In this document: one piece after another, positions 21,271 to 30,725 of the stretch
Layout of the letters: each line of letters opens with the position of its first letter
Numbering within the stretch: the stretch's first letter is position 1
DNA from: Chromera velia
Taxonomy: Eukaryota > Sar > Chromeraceae
Assembly: GCA_018398765.1 (NCBI GenBank)
Contig: JAHBMJ010000646.1
Coordinates: 7,921-43,145 of the forward strand
Reading direction: 5' to 3'
Length of the DNA: 35,225 bases
Translations under genes and position numbers: made by a program
Notes under the pieces: model-generated
The model's input: the letters and a program-made list of their open reading frames with translations, nothing else
What the model was told of the DNA's origin: nothing
Databases searched by the model: none

Positions 21271-22895
21271 TATGATCAATCAAACTCAGAACGCGCCAAA
21301 ACCACTCCTGGCACCCAACATAAATCTTGAGACGTCGCGCGCGTGCAACATGGAACAATTAACCGCGGCCATGCCCCCACTTGTTTTCTTGCCCTTTCTT
21401 TCTTTCCTGCCATTTCTTGAGCATTCGTTACTTTTAAAGAGACCAACGGCGATTTCTGTTTTCTATACCGGTCCGATTCGGTCGACTCCAGAAGAGTCAC
21501 TGCTGCCCCTACTTGCACCCTCGCCCCATCCCCACACAAAATGCAGAAACACTCAAGCAAGCGCATAAACACAGAATGCTTCCCCCCGCATACCCACATG
21601 CCCAGCCCCACACCCAAACCCCCCACACATTACCACTCTCCTTCCTTTTCTCTCCATCTCCTTTTCCTTTCCAATGAAAGGAAATCTGCTCCGTTCTTGT
21701 CCGCGTTGCCGTCGGCTTTTCAGGCCTCTCCCCGAACATGCACCAAGTCGTATCAATTTGCAGACAGAGTCGCCTCTCTCTCTAAGAGCCCATGCAGGCA
21801 AACGAGAATGCGCATGTGTCTCACATCTGGTGTACATCATGAATGCATGCATGCAACTTCACTCCTCCTTTCCCCTCGCCCTCAGCCCTCCCCTCACAAC
21901 AAGAATGAACATGCACACAATCGCACACACAGAGACACGTTCAGAAACAGAGACACGCAGGTACCTGCACAGGCTCCCACGTCCTGTCCCCCCCCCCCCC
22001 CCCCACCCGGCCATCGCGATGCCCCCCACGCACACGCACAGCTGCATGGCATAGTCATGCACCCTGAAAGATCAAAATTAAGCACGAATGAATGAATGAA
22101 CGTCCAGATGCATGCATGGATCTGGTCACCTCGTCCAGCACATGCACTCACTGGGTTGAGGCAACCCTCCACAGAACCATGCATTCACTGCAAAGTATAC
22201 TCACTCACTCACTTACTTCCGTGCATTCATGCGCGTTGTCCTTTCTTGTTCCTTTCTTCCCTTTGCTTCTCTGTTGCCATTGCCCCCCCCTTTCAAAATT
22301 TTCCCACCCTTCGTTCGTCACTCTTGCTTCTTGAGAGACGACTTCAAGAAGAGTCATATGACTTTGATCCGAATCGTGCAAGCAATAAAACATGAGTCTG
22401 AGTTCATGTGCCAGTTTGGTGATTGATGTGCAGTACGAGATACTGCCATGCACCGTACGTGACAAAACAGCCTCCAACGAGAGAATCCTTTTTGGCGTGC
22501 AGACGGAGAGGCCGGCCTGTCAGCGTGCGTACAGCAGTCAGTCCCCTGTATTCTTCTTTCTTTCTGCATCTCATTCAAGGAGTTCGCAGACTGAGTGCAG
22601 AACTGAAGTCTGTACGTCCTTGCGGATCCCCCCTTTCCCCTCCCTCTCTTTCCTTAATTCTCATTGACTCGACGCACATACATACAAAGAGAGGGTAGAG
22701 TACTTTCTTCGATTCCCCTCCAATTTGAGGGGTGGAGTTGAACTACAGAATTTGCATGATCGAACGAAAAAGCCGCACAGGAGTACTGCTGAGAGAGAAT
22801 GAAAAGAGAAGAATTGAGAATCAGGAAAAGAATGGATAAGACAAAACGATACCAAGCGTGATTTGTTTTTCTCACTCCTCTGTATCATTCGATTT
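21271..22895. other. Pyrimidine-rich intergenic DNA with TGCATGCA sites, no gene
   Basis: C/T-rich, low-complexity sequence (poly-C at about 21988-22004) opens many overlapping proline- and serine-rich frames on both strands. None has a domain or consistent exon context. GCATGC palindromes lie near 21842-21855 and 22109-22116. It lies downstream of the minus-strand transporter gene and may include its 3' untranslated region. Confidence 0.5.
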
Positions 22896-23092
22896 TTGAT
22901 GCTTCATGAACTCTCTTTTTTCATTCTGTTCTTCACTTAATTTCTTGATGCTTCATGAACTCATTTTTTTCATTCTGTTCTTCACTTAATTTCTTGATGC
23001 TTCATGAACTCACTTTTTTCATTCTGTTCTTCACTTCATTTCTTGATGCTTCATGAACTCACTTTTTTCATTCTGTTCTTCACTTCATTTCG
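22896..23092. repeat. 49-bp tandem repeat, four copies
   Basis: Units begin TTGATGCTTCATGAACTC at 22896, 22945, 22994 and 23043, exactly 49 bp apart. They differ at a few bases only (for example CTTAATTTC versus CTTCATTTC). The array ends about 45 bp from the transporter stop, so on the minus strand it probably lies in the 3' untranslated region. Low divergence suggests recent amplification. Confidence 0.95.
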
Positions 23093-23135
23093 TCTTTTTT
23101 GATGTTTTTGCCTGAGCTCACTTCAATTCTCTTCT

Positions 23136-24860
23136 CTAAGACTTCACCTCCTCTGTCTCTTCCCCCCTCTGAAGGTCGGACGACTGCAGAGCAAAGAAAG
23201 GAAAAGAGGAAGTCCTCGAGTGCCGTTTGGCCCAAATCCTTCCCCCATTTCCCTTTCCCCCCTTCCACCAAAATGAATTCCCCCCACCCGGTATTACGGG
23301 AGACTGGCTTCTCTCATTGATTTCCATTCTCTCCATTCTCACTTGTTGTAATGCCTCTCTCCCGTCTCCTGCTCGTGTGTTGATTCCACCCCGGGTTTCA
23401 CCCAATCCTCTTTCTGAAGTATCTTCCACCGATTCAAAACCGAAAGACACCCCCTCCTCCAGATCGTCATTCCTCTCCTCTTCTCTTTCTTCTCCTTCTC
23501 TTCCCCCATTGTGATCTTCTTGCTTTCCCACAGACTCCCTCCTTTCTGCCGCCCTGTCCACGCTCATGTACTGAGTCTCCCTTCCCCTCTTCCCCTTCGC
23601 TGGGGTCTGAATCCTCTCATAAGGGGCTTCCCCGTCATCCGTCTCGGGCTCTGCTTCTTTTTCGGAGCTGCTCTCTGTACCACTTCCCTTGCCACTTGCC
23701 GCAATGGCAGCCCCAGAGAAGACCAACAGTGCCCCCACACAAGACATCGAGTCTACTGCCTCACCCAAAATCAGCACATCCGCAAGAAAGGCGAAGAACA
23801 CCTCAGTGGCAGTCAGGGACGAACCAACAGACGCACTTTCCCTGCACGAATGAGCCCGGTTCAACACAGCAAGACGTCATGGCCAAAAGAAAGCTATGCA
23901 TACAAAGAGCAGCAACTGGTAGACATATATATTTTCAAAAAGCCACCCACCCAGTGGCACCCACCTTGAGAGTCCGGCTCCTTGCATAACCTGTCCCGCC
24001 TGTGTCCCCACAGAGTACCCGACCAGAGCCACCCACCCGAGTACGGTCTGAGGGAAATGGGGCGTCCCTTCCTCCTTCTCACCCCATTGGAGGGCAGAGG
24101 CGGAGGGCCACAGGAGGTTCACTGCCAGAACGCACGAAGAGGCGATGAGGAGCATGAGCATGTATCCTTGAAGCAGAGTCTCGGGGGACCGATTCTTCAG
24201 AACCCGGGTCAAAACCATTACCATCGCTCCACATAGACCAGCAAACACGGCCAGGGGCACACCAGACGCATAATCACTACCCGATGCGAGCCCTTCTCTA
24301 TGAAGCCAACCAATGCGGACAAAAGCCTGGAGGAGAAACTCTGGTTTGGACACCAACAGAATGCCCGAAATGCTTACGAATGCACCTGACAAGACGACTA
24401 TCTGCACGGGCTCGCATAGCAGGACCACTGCAAACACGTTGGTGGCCACAGTGACCGACGCCAGAAAGATGGCAAACGCTTCAGCAAAGGTCAGGTAAAA
24501 CGTGAAGCTGGCAAGAAGCATGAAAAGCTGGCAGCAGAACGCAGCCCCCCTCAAGTAAATAAGAAACCCGCACGAGTCCGTACATGACGGCTGCTCTGCG
24601 TCACGTTCCTTTTCTCTTTCGGGGAGGCCGAGCCAAGTTCTCTTCAGTCCAGACGCCCCCTTGCGAAAGAACACAATGGCACTGTTGCAGAGACATGTTT
24701 GCAAAGCCCGAAAGGCCAAAGTTGCAAACATCGAGGACATGCCTCTGTCCTGCATCATCTTCAACACAGCGTTGCTGCTGGCAAACACGCCTGCACCTGC
24801 AACCAGAAGGATTTGACCGAGGCGCCGGTCGCTGATTGTACACCGAGTTTGGCTCACCAT
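23136..24860 (-). CDS. EamA-type drug/metabolite (DMT) superfamily transporter
   Basis: Two exons, 24860-23965 and 23841-23136, give 533 residues. The 123-bp intron is GT-AG (donor CTCAAG/GTGGGT, acceptor GTGCAG/GG) and keeps phase. Start is ATG 24860; stop is TAG 23138-23136. About ten membrane segments fall near residues 14-33, 44-65, 99-119, 126-147, 152-170, 200-217, 230-251, 272-290, 305-323 and 329-347, in the two-fold five-plus-five EamA arrangement. TVATNVFAVVL and PVQIVVLSGAFVSISGILLV resemble the end of the first EamA repeat; FADVLILGEAVDSMSCVGALLV resembles the usual loop and last helix of the second. A hydrophilic, Glu/Arg-rich tail (about 348-533) is longer than usual and may be regulatory or poorly conserved. 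Relatives include SLC35-type and organelle metabolite exporters. The substrate and membrane are not predictable here. Confidence 0.85.
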
Positions 24861-25529
24861 CTTGAACCTTCAGTTCAGCTGTTGCTTTTGTAATGGATGT
24901 GAACAACACATACACGCCTGTAGTGTGTATACCTCTTGTTATCGCCTGTCCAGGTAGTGGTGTAGATATTGAGTCCGTGCCCCAGAACAGGTCCTGATCT
25001 TTGTGAAAAGGGGCTGGTGTTTGGAGTTCATGCAGTGAAGAGCCGTACGTGGGCAACCAAAAGTCTCGAATCTGATCGACAATGATTCATGCATGCAGTC
25101 GCAAAGCCGAATATCCGGTTTTGCCGTTGACGCACGCCGCGTAGGCGCATGCATGCAGCTTGAGAGTATAATAATACTTGAGAGACTGCATGAGTGAATC
25201 ATGCACCTCTGCAGTGCATTGTCGAGTCAAACGGGACTGATACACTGACACTGCGACACTTGTATACACGAGTTGCAGAATGGTGACAGGCAGTTGTCGG
25301 AATTTCACCTCCTGTTGCATTGAGAATGTCTCTGAAGCATAATTGGTGAAGACCTATATACCGAAACAGTGCACGCCGGTGGCTGGAAAAAAGTAGTTTC
25401 TAAGGTGCGTGGTGATTCAAACTCGCCTTCATCTTCTGGTCACATTCTTCACTGAAAGACTGGCTTATCACACCACGGTGTAGTCGGGGGCTCGGCATCT
25501 GTCTTCCCCGTCGAGGAAATTGCGGCGCA
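24861..25529. promoter_or_regulatory. Divergent promoter region with two TGCATGCA-type sites
   Basis: This 669-bp spacer separates the minus-strand transporter start from the plus-strand HPR-like start. ATGCATGCAG occurs near 25088-25096 and again near 25148-25157. No TATA box is obvious. A shared promoter is an inference from gene orientation; the palindromes match a known ApiAP2 target word. Confidence 0.4.
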
Positions 25530-27823
25530 ATGCTGGGGCGCTGTTCTCCCTTTTTTGGCCGTCTCTCTCCGTCTCGTTTGAGACAAAGGACTTCCTCCGC
25601 CCGCCAGTTCACGTCTGCTTCCAGAATCCCCCGCTCCGCCCTTCCAGCCACTGCACATGCGGTCTCATCTGCACCGCGGGTGGTAATAAGGAGGGAGACG
25701 GTGCGTGCGTCTGGAATCTCATGGATGGAGGGGAGCAGTGTGCTGGAGGACTGCAGGGCAGCGGAGACGGCTCTTCAAACCGTCTCGTCCGTCTCTGTCC
25801 CCGTCCCGCCCTCCCATGCAAGAGGGAGTTCTTCAGTTCAATCGAAGGGTACATCTGTGCTCCTCGGTGCGGTGCAACATTTCGCCGCTAGGGCAGACGA
25901 GATAGGCGCGGGAGAAGCCTTTCGTCTGCTGCTTCTTTTTTCAACCCCGTTACTCCACCCAGCTCGTTGGGCTGACCTGCGTTCCTTCCTTCTCCAGCGG
26001 GCGGAGGAGTCTGTCGCCCGGTTTTCGATGTTGCAGGTGGCAGAGATTTTGTGTCGGGCCCGGCAGGCCGGTTGTCTGGACCAGTACTTCATCGCAACCT
26101 TTGCAGACCACGCGTCGAGTAACATCAGTCTGATCCCCCCGTGTGCGATGACTCAGATGGTGTGGGCAGTGGGGACCTGCGGGAGTCTGGATGAATTCTG
26201 GATGTTCATGATGGCAAAGGAGATCCAGAAGGATGCAACGGTCGGCAGGGCAGACGGGTGACGATGGTGTATTCATTTTTTTCTTCAGGTGTACAGTGAC
26301 GTGCTGGGCTTTCTTTTTTGCTCTTTTCTTCTTTCAAACAGATACCGCGGTGGTTTTGTTCCCGGTTCCCCGACCCGAGAGGGGACGTGCGGGTGCCTTC
26401 ATGTGACTGATTGCGTTCGCTGATGCACTCACTCAGGCTGATTCGCCAGTCTGTGAACCTGTTGGCCTGCATGCCTGCCTCTCCGTATTTGTCGTCGTCA
26501 TTACTCAAGGTCACTCGAGATGCCTTGATGTAGGCTTACTTGCCAATCCGTCTTGTCTGGTTAATTCCTCTTTGTCCGAGCTAAGTGATGGATGCATGCA
26601 GGTCTTCTCTCCTTGCCAGCTGACCCTGATAGCGAAGGTGTACAGCGATGCTGCCCTGGAGGACCCCGACTTCTATGCGTCTCTAGTCGAGGCGGCCAGA
26701 AAGGAATTTGACTCCTTCGCCACGCCTCAGATGTGCGACTTTGTCAGCGCACTCGCGAATGTGCGTGTGAGGGATGTGGAGTTCCTCTGCAGGGCCTTCA
26801 CTAGAATCGAGACAGACCTCCGGACGGTCATGAGAAGGGGGGGGGGCTTGGAGAGACCGTCGGAGGGGAAAGAAGGTTTTGTCCCTGTAGCGCCCTCCAG
26901 TGCACTCACAGCAGAGGCTTCCTTGTCGTCTTCTTCTTCTTCTTCTTCTTCTTCTTCTGCTTCTTCTTCTTCTTCTTCTTCTTCTTCTTCTTCTCTGCCG
27001 AGTTCAGACATGTGCAAAGCACCAGCGGTAGAGCAAGTTCTCAAGTCAGCAATTGCCGCCTTCCACCTGGATTTCGGTCAGTGTCCCGTTCCATTCCACT
27101 GGAAGTTTGTGGGTAGAGTGCTTGGTGAGCGCGCGAGTCGAAGAAGGGCGGGGGGTTTTTCTCTTCAGACAACCGTCAAAGGAGGGGGGTCGGGGTCAAC
27201 TTCAGAGGAGAGAGAGATGCTGATGGACCTCTCTGCTCCCCTCAGCTTTGTCGGGCTCCCGGATCCTTTTTGCTATTGGGAATTTCTTCCCTTCTGGCTC
27301 TCAGAGGTTCGTTCGCTGAATCGGGTTCGGTTGGAGGGTCGTGATTGTTTGTCTTGTTTGGTTTTGTTTGCTTGTGTGGTCTGACTGAAGTGAGCGAGAC
27401 CTTCTTCCCTTCTATCAATGGTTCGTTGTTCACACATTCACTCATCCGTTCCTTCAATGGAAACAAGTGAAACAGACACTGCGTTTTGTTATTGGTCCTG
27501 AAGAGCTCTCCGTCCATTTGTTTGGGGGGGCGGTTTCTTCCTTCCTGCAGCTTGAAGAGCATCTTGATTGTCCCCGAACGCGCGTGTCTCTAAAAATGCG
27601 AATGTTGCGGCGTCTGCGTCTGTTCCGAGACTCTTTTGATGCCGGTCTCCTCTCTGAAGCCCTGCTGCCTCCCGGGATCCTCTCGTTAGCAAGGGAGGCT
27701 CTCAAGAAAAGGGGGGAGGCGACGGTCGGTTCGCTCATTCACTCGCTCGCTCCTTCGGCCATGCAGCCAATCTGCCTCTTCCACCTTCACCCGAAAACGT
27801 TTGTTGTCGCTTTCGGTCTCTGA
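25530..27823 (+). CDS. HPR-like putative mitochondrial RNA-binding protein
   Basis: Model exons 25530-26240, 26602-27306 and 27476-27823 (TGA) give 587 residues. Junctions are GT-AG and all phase 0 (ACG/GTCGGC to TGCAG/GTC; GAG/GTTCGT to AACAG/ACA). The N-terminus is rich in Arg, Ser and Ala and lacks acids (MLGRCSPFFGRLSPSRLRQR), like a mitochondrial transit peptide. Downstream are degenerate helical repeats of about 37 residues (FSMLQVAEILCRARQAGCLD, PCAMTQMVWAVGTCGSLDEF, FSPCQLTLIAKVYSDAALED, ATPQMCDFVSALANVRVRDV), the spacing and hydrophobic pattern of heptatricopeptide repeats, which often precede a RAP domain. Such proteins bind organellar RNA, including fragmented mitochondrial rRNA in apicomplexans. 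A serine run encoded by (TCT)n at about 26929-26993 interrupts the repeats. An alternative ends exon 3 at 27724 (ACG/GTCGGT) and splices to 28402, where RAP-like sequence begins. Family assignment is by pattern only. Confidence 0.6.
26929..26993. repeat. (TCT)n trinucleotide repeat encoding polyserine
   Basis: About 20 TCT units with one GCT interruption, in frame within exon 2 of the HPR-like gene. It encodes a run of serines broken by one alanine. Being in frame, length changes would be tolerated. The minus strand reads polyglutamate, a shadow. Confidence 0.9.
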
Positions 27824-28401
27824 ACCGTTCTAGTGTTTCTCCGGCCTGTTTGCTCTCTCCCAGTCCCCTTTTCCACCTTTTCTCACTCACTCTTGCTCAC
27901 GTGTTATCCTCTTCTTTGTTTCCAATTCTTTCCGTCTCGCCATTTTTTTCTCTACGAAAAACCTAACATTTCTACGTGTGCGGTTGGTTATCATGCAGCA
28001 TCGAGCCTCTCGAGACTACCAACCTGAAAGTTCGGCCTTCCATCTTGAAGTAGCATCGTCACTTTCAGGTCAGAGATGCAGAGACAGCAGAGATCGAGAC
28101 AGTAAGGCAGGCAGAAAGGCAGCCAGTCACCTGAATCCAGAGAGACAAACAATTTTCTTTCTCGTCCCGCGACTTCCGTCTCTGATCTAGCCACCTGTCC
28201 TTTCTCTCTTCATCCTCGCAAGACATCACTCTCTTGTCTCTCTCAGATGAACTCGCCCCCCCCCCATTTCTCTTGCCTTACTTTCCGTGTGCACCCGCAC
28301 TCCCGCTAGCTGCTCTATCGACGCGGAAAAAGAGTGTATGGTCATGCTGGCTGTAGTGACTGGCCGGCTAGATGCATGAATTTATGAATGAGTCTCCTCA
28401 G

Positions 28402-28850
28402 AGAGAGATGCCTGCATCCATCCATGCAGCCTTGAGAGTCTCCCACGAGAAGGAGCACATGGTGCCCCCCTCCTTCATTCTTGACATCGCCCTGCTACCC
28501 GGGGCCACTGCCCACCTCCCCCCTCTCCCACCAGAAGAACAAGAAGAGCACCCATCTGCGGCCCCGGCATGCCTTGGACAGAGAGACCAAGAGACCGGGG
28601 ATTGCTTGGGGTCTGCCGGGGCTGTGGCTCTTTCTCTCTGCCAATGAGAATTCAGGAGGAGAGAGAGTCTGCACTCTGCTGGCAGCTTCTGTCCTCCCCA
28701 CTGTAAACGAAGATCCACAGCAGCACGCCACTCTTCCGGGCTCAGTGAAGCACGCGGCACCCACACCTAGCTTCCCCGGACGACGAACACAAGTTCCGGC
28801 CACGAAACCTCCAGGAGAGCCTAGCTCAACTCGCTCCCCTAGCTTTTGTC
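28402..28850 (+). pseudogene. RAP-domain-like sequence split over two frames
   Basis: From 28402, after a plausible acceptor (TCTCCTCAG), the frame reads REMPASIHAALRV, then HEKEH and FILDIALL. This matches the usual RAP opening (QREV, L, E, then DIAL). The continuation expected of RAP (IAxExDGPxHF) appears in the next frame near 28597 as IAWGLPGLWLF followed by SANENSGGERVCTLL, with Asp and His replaced. No GT exists in roughly 28485-28600 that could start an intron, so either one base was gained or lost, or the resemblance is partly chance. The position directly after the HPR-like exons is where a RAP domain is expected. It may be the true, damaged 3' end of that gene, or an assembly error. 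Confidence 0.35.
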
Positions 28851-29860
28851 TGTGGATTCGGGGCCAAATGGGGAGTCTGACCTCCAGGGTCGGTCAGCAG
28901 CTAGGAGGTCGTCAGTTTGACTGACACAGACTGACTGACGACTTGAGAGATGGGAATTAAAGGAGACTCCGAGACTGTGTTGCTTCTTTTTCAGATGCCC
29001 CCCGAGAAGGAGAGAGGGAGGGAGGCCCAGAGTCCGACTAGGACCTCCTCCTCTCTTAACTCGAGAGCGAAAGATAGTTCTTCGATCGGTGCCGGTGCCG
29101 GAGTCCGGACATGCAAGCACCCAGGCAGGCCTTCCGACGAGCTAGGCGAAAAAAAGAGAGAAACACTGTCTCAGTCTCACCTCCAGAGCAGGGGTCCGCC
29201 CCCGTACCTCCTGTAAGGAAGCCGTCAGTTCATCTTTCGTGCCTTTTTGCGACCGCTGGACTCCGGGCCCCTAGCCATGCACATAAAATTCCGAAATCGC
29301 AAGCACTTGCATGCAGGCGCCGCATGCTCAGTCTGATTGAGTCCCCATCCGGACTCCCTCCCAGAGTCTCTGACTGCCCGCCAGCACAAATTAAGCTAGA
29401 AATTAAGCTTCTGCAAATGTCAACTCCCTCATGACTAGTCACTGGCTACTTCATGACTTGAAAAGATTTCAGTTGCTTCTATGACCCCATGACTCCGGGT
29501 TCTGAAGGAGGAAATTTAACTGAAATGTCGGGACATTAATTAATTGTCGTCCATTTCCCATGCAAAGCTAGATTGAAAGCTAGGCCAGCGATAATCATCG
29601 ATGAAATAAATGCTATTATGCTAATTATAAAAAATGTAATTTGGGGTTAAGATATTTATTTTCTATCTAATTAGGTTCCTAATTAATTTAAAAATCTTAA
29701 AATCTATAGGTTTCTAAACTTTTATAGCTAAACTTGTTTTAAAAATATATACAGCTGGATATATGATAAGTGATATGTTCTGTCAAACTTTTTAACATTA
29801 TAAGAAGAAATTATAAGACTCCTGGACTTAAAAGACTTGAATCCTACCCATGGCTTAAGT
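28851..29860. other. Spacer, GC-mixed then AT-rich, no gene
   Basis: Short frames at 28950-29216 and 29111-29434 are hydrophilic and without domains. From about 29450 the DNA becomes AT-rich and non-coding. Confidence 0.5.
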
Positions 29861-29861
29861 T

Positions 29862-30060
29862 GTCATAGCCTAGGGGTTAATACACAGTATTACTAAGCTA
29901 AAAGCACCAAGTTCAAACCCAGGGACAATCATTTTTACATAATATAAATATTTTTGCAGATATAGGACGTCGTACCCCCACAAGCATCCTGTCCTTACCT
30001 GCCTGAAGCAGGTGGATGCTCGAGGCAGACCTCCTGCCTGAAGAAGGAATATACCAAAAA
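29862..30060 (+). mobile_element. tRNA-like SINE candidate
   Basis: A box A-like word (TAGCCTAGGGGTTAATAC at about 29867-29884) is followed after about 30 bp by a box B-like word (AGTTCAAACCCA at about 29910-29921), the layout of an internal RNA polymerase III promoter. TTGTC near 29861 can pair with GACAA near 29924, as in an acceptor stem, but the T stem is poor, so it is not a working tRNA gene. Non-tRNA sequence follows. No poly-A or target duplication could be fixed, so the ends are approximate. Confidence 0.4.
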
Positions 30061-30280
30061 TGACGAAATCACGAAAAATTATGGAATCGATCATGATCCA
30101 AGTTCTGTCACTTCGGCCAACTTTCGAACAACCTTTGAATCGACTCTTAACCTAATACTTGACAACTCTTCTGAATCTGATTACCCTTAGAAATATTTTA
30201 TGTCCTTTATTATAGTGATAAATCTATCTCTACTTAAAACTAGCTTACAGCAAAGCTCTGTCTAAAATACGAATATCATA

Positions 30281-30725
30281 GGAGACCATCTGCCTCAAGC
30301 ACGAGGGTATATAGCTAGGAGCCCATCTGCCCTAGCCATCTGCCTCAAGCACTAGGGTATATATAGGAGACCATCTGCCTCAAGCACGAGGGTATATAGC
30401 TAGGAGCCCATCTGCCTCAAGTACAAGGGTATATAGGAGCCTATCTGCCCCAAGCACGAGGATATATAGGAGACCATCTGCCTCAAGCACGAGGATATAT
30501 AGGAGCCCATCTACCTCAAGCACGAGGGTATATATAGGAGACCATCTGCCTCAAGCACGAGGGTATATAGCTAGGAGTCCATCTGCCTCAAGCACGAGGA
30601 TATATAGGAGCCCATCTGCCCCAAGCACGAGGATATATAGGAGACCATCTGCCTCAAGCACAAGGGTATATAGGAGCCCATCTGCCTCAAGCACGAGGGT
30701 ATAGGGACTCATCTACCTCAAGCAG
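30281..30725. repeat. 33-bp satellite array, about 12 units
   Basis: Units read AGGAGACCATCTGCCTCAAG, then CACGAGG, then GTATAT or GATATAT. Length varies between 33 and about 37 bp through the TA/GCT tail. AGGAGACC and AGGAGCCC variants often alternate, hinting at a dimeric higher-order unit. One unit carries an internal partial duplication of CCATCTGCC. No coding sense on either strand. Confidence 0.95.

Noticed and set aside
21541-22095. 184-codon Pro/His/Ser-rich plus frame and overlapping frames
   Set aside because: C-rich low-complexity DNA opens several frames on both strands at once. None has a recognisable feature.
26727-27044. Minus frame with a polyglutamate run
   Set aside because: It is the complement of the in-frame polyserine TCT repeat in the HPR-like exon.
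28398-28766. 122-codon minus frame
   Set aside because: No domain; it overlaps the RAP-like plus-strand sequence.
29862-29935. Functional tRNA gene
   Set aside because: The T stem has mismatches and no convincing anticodon arm can be drawn. A tRNA-derived repeat is more likely.
30281-30725. CRISPR-like array
   Set aside because: Units are contiguous tandem copies without unique spacers, and the genome is eukaryotic.
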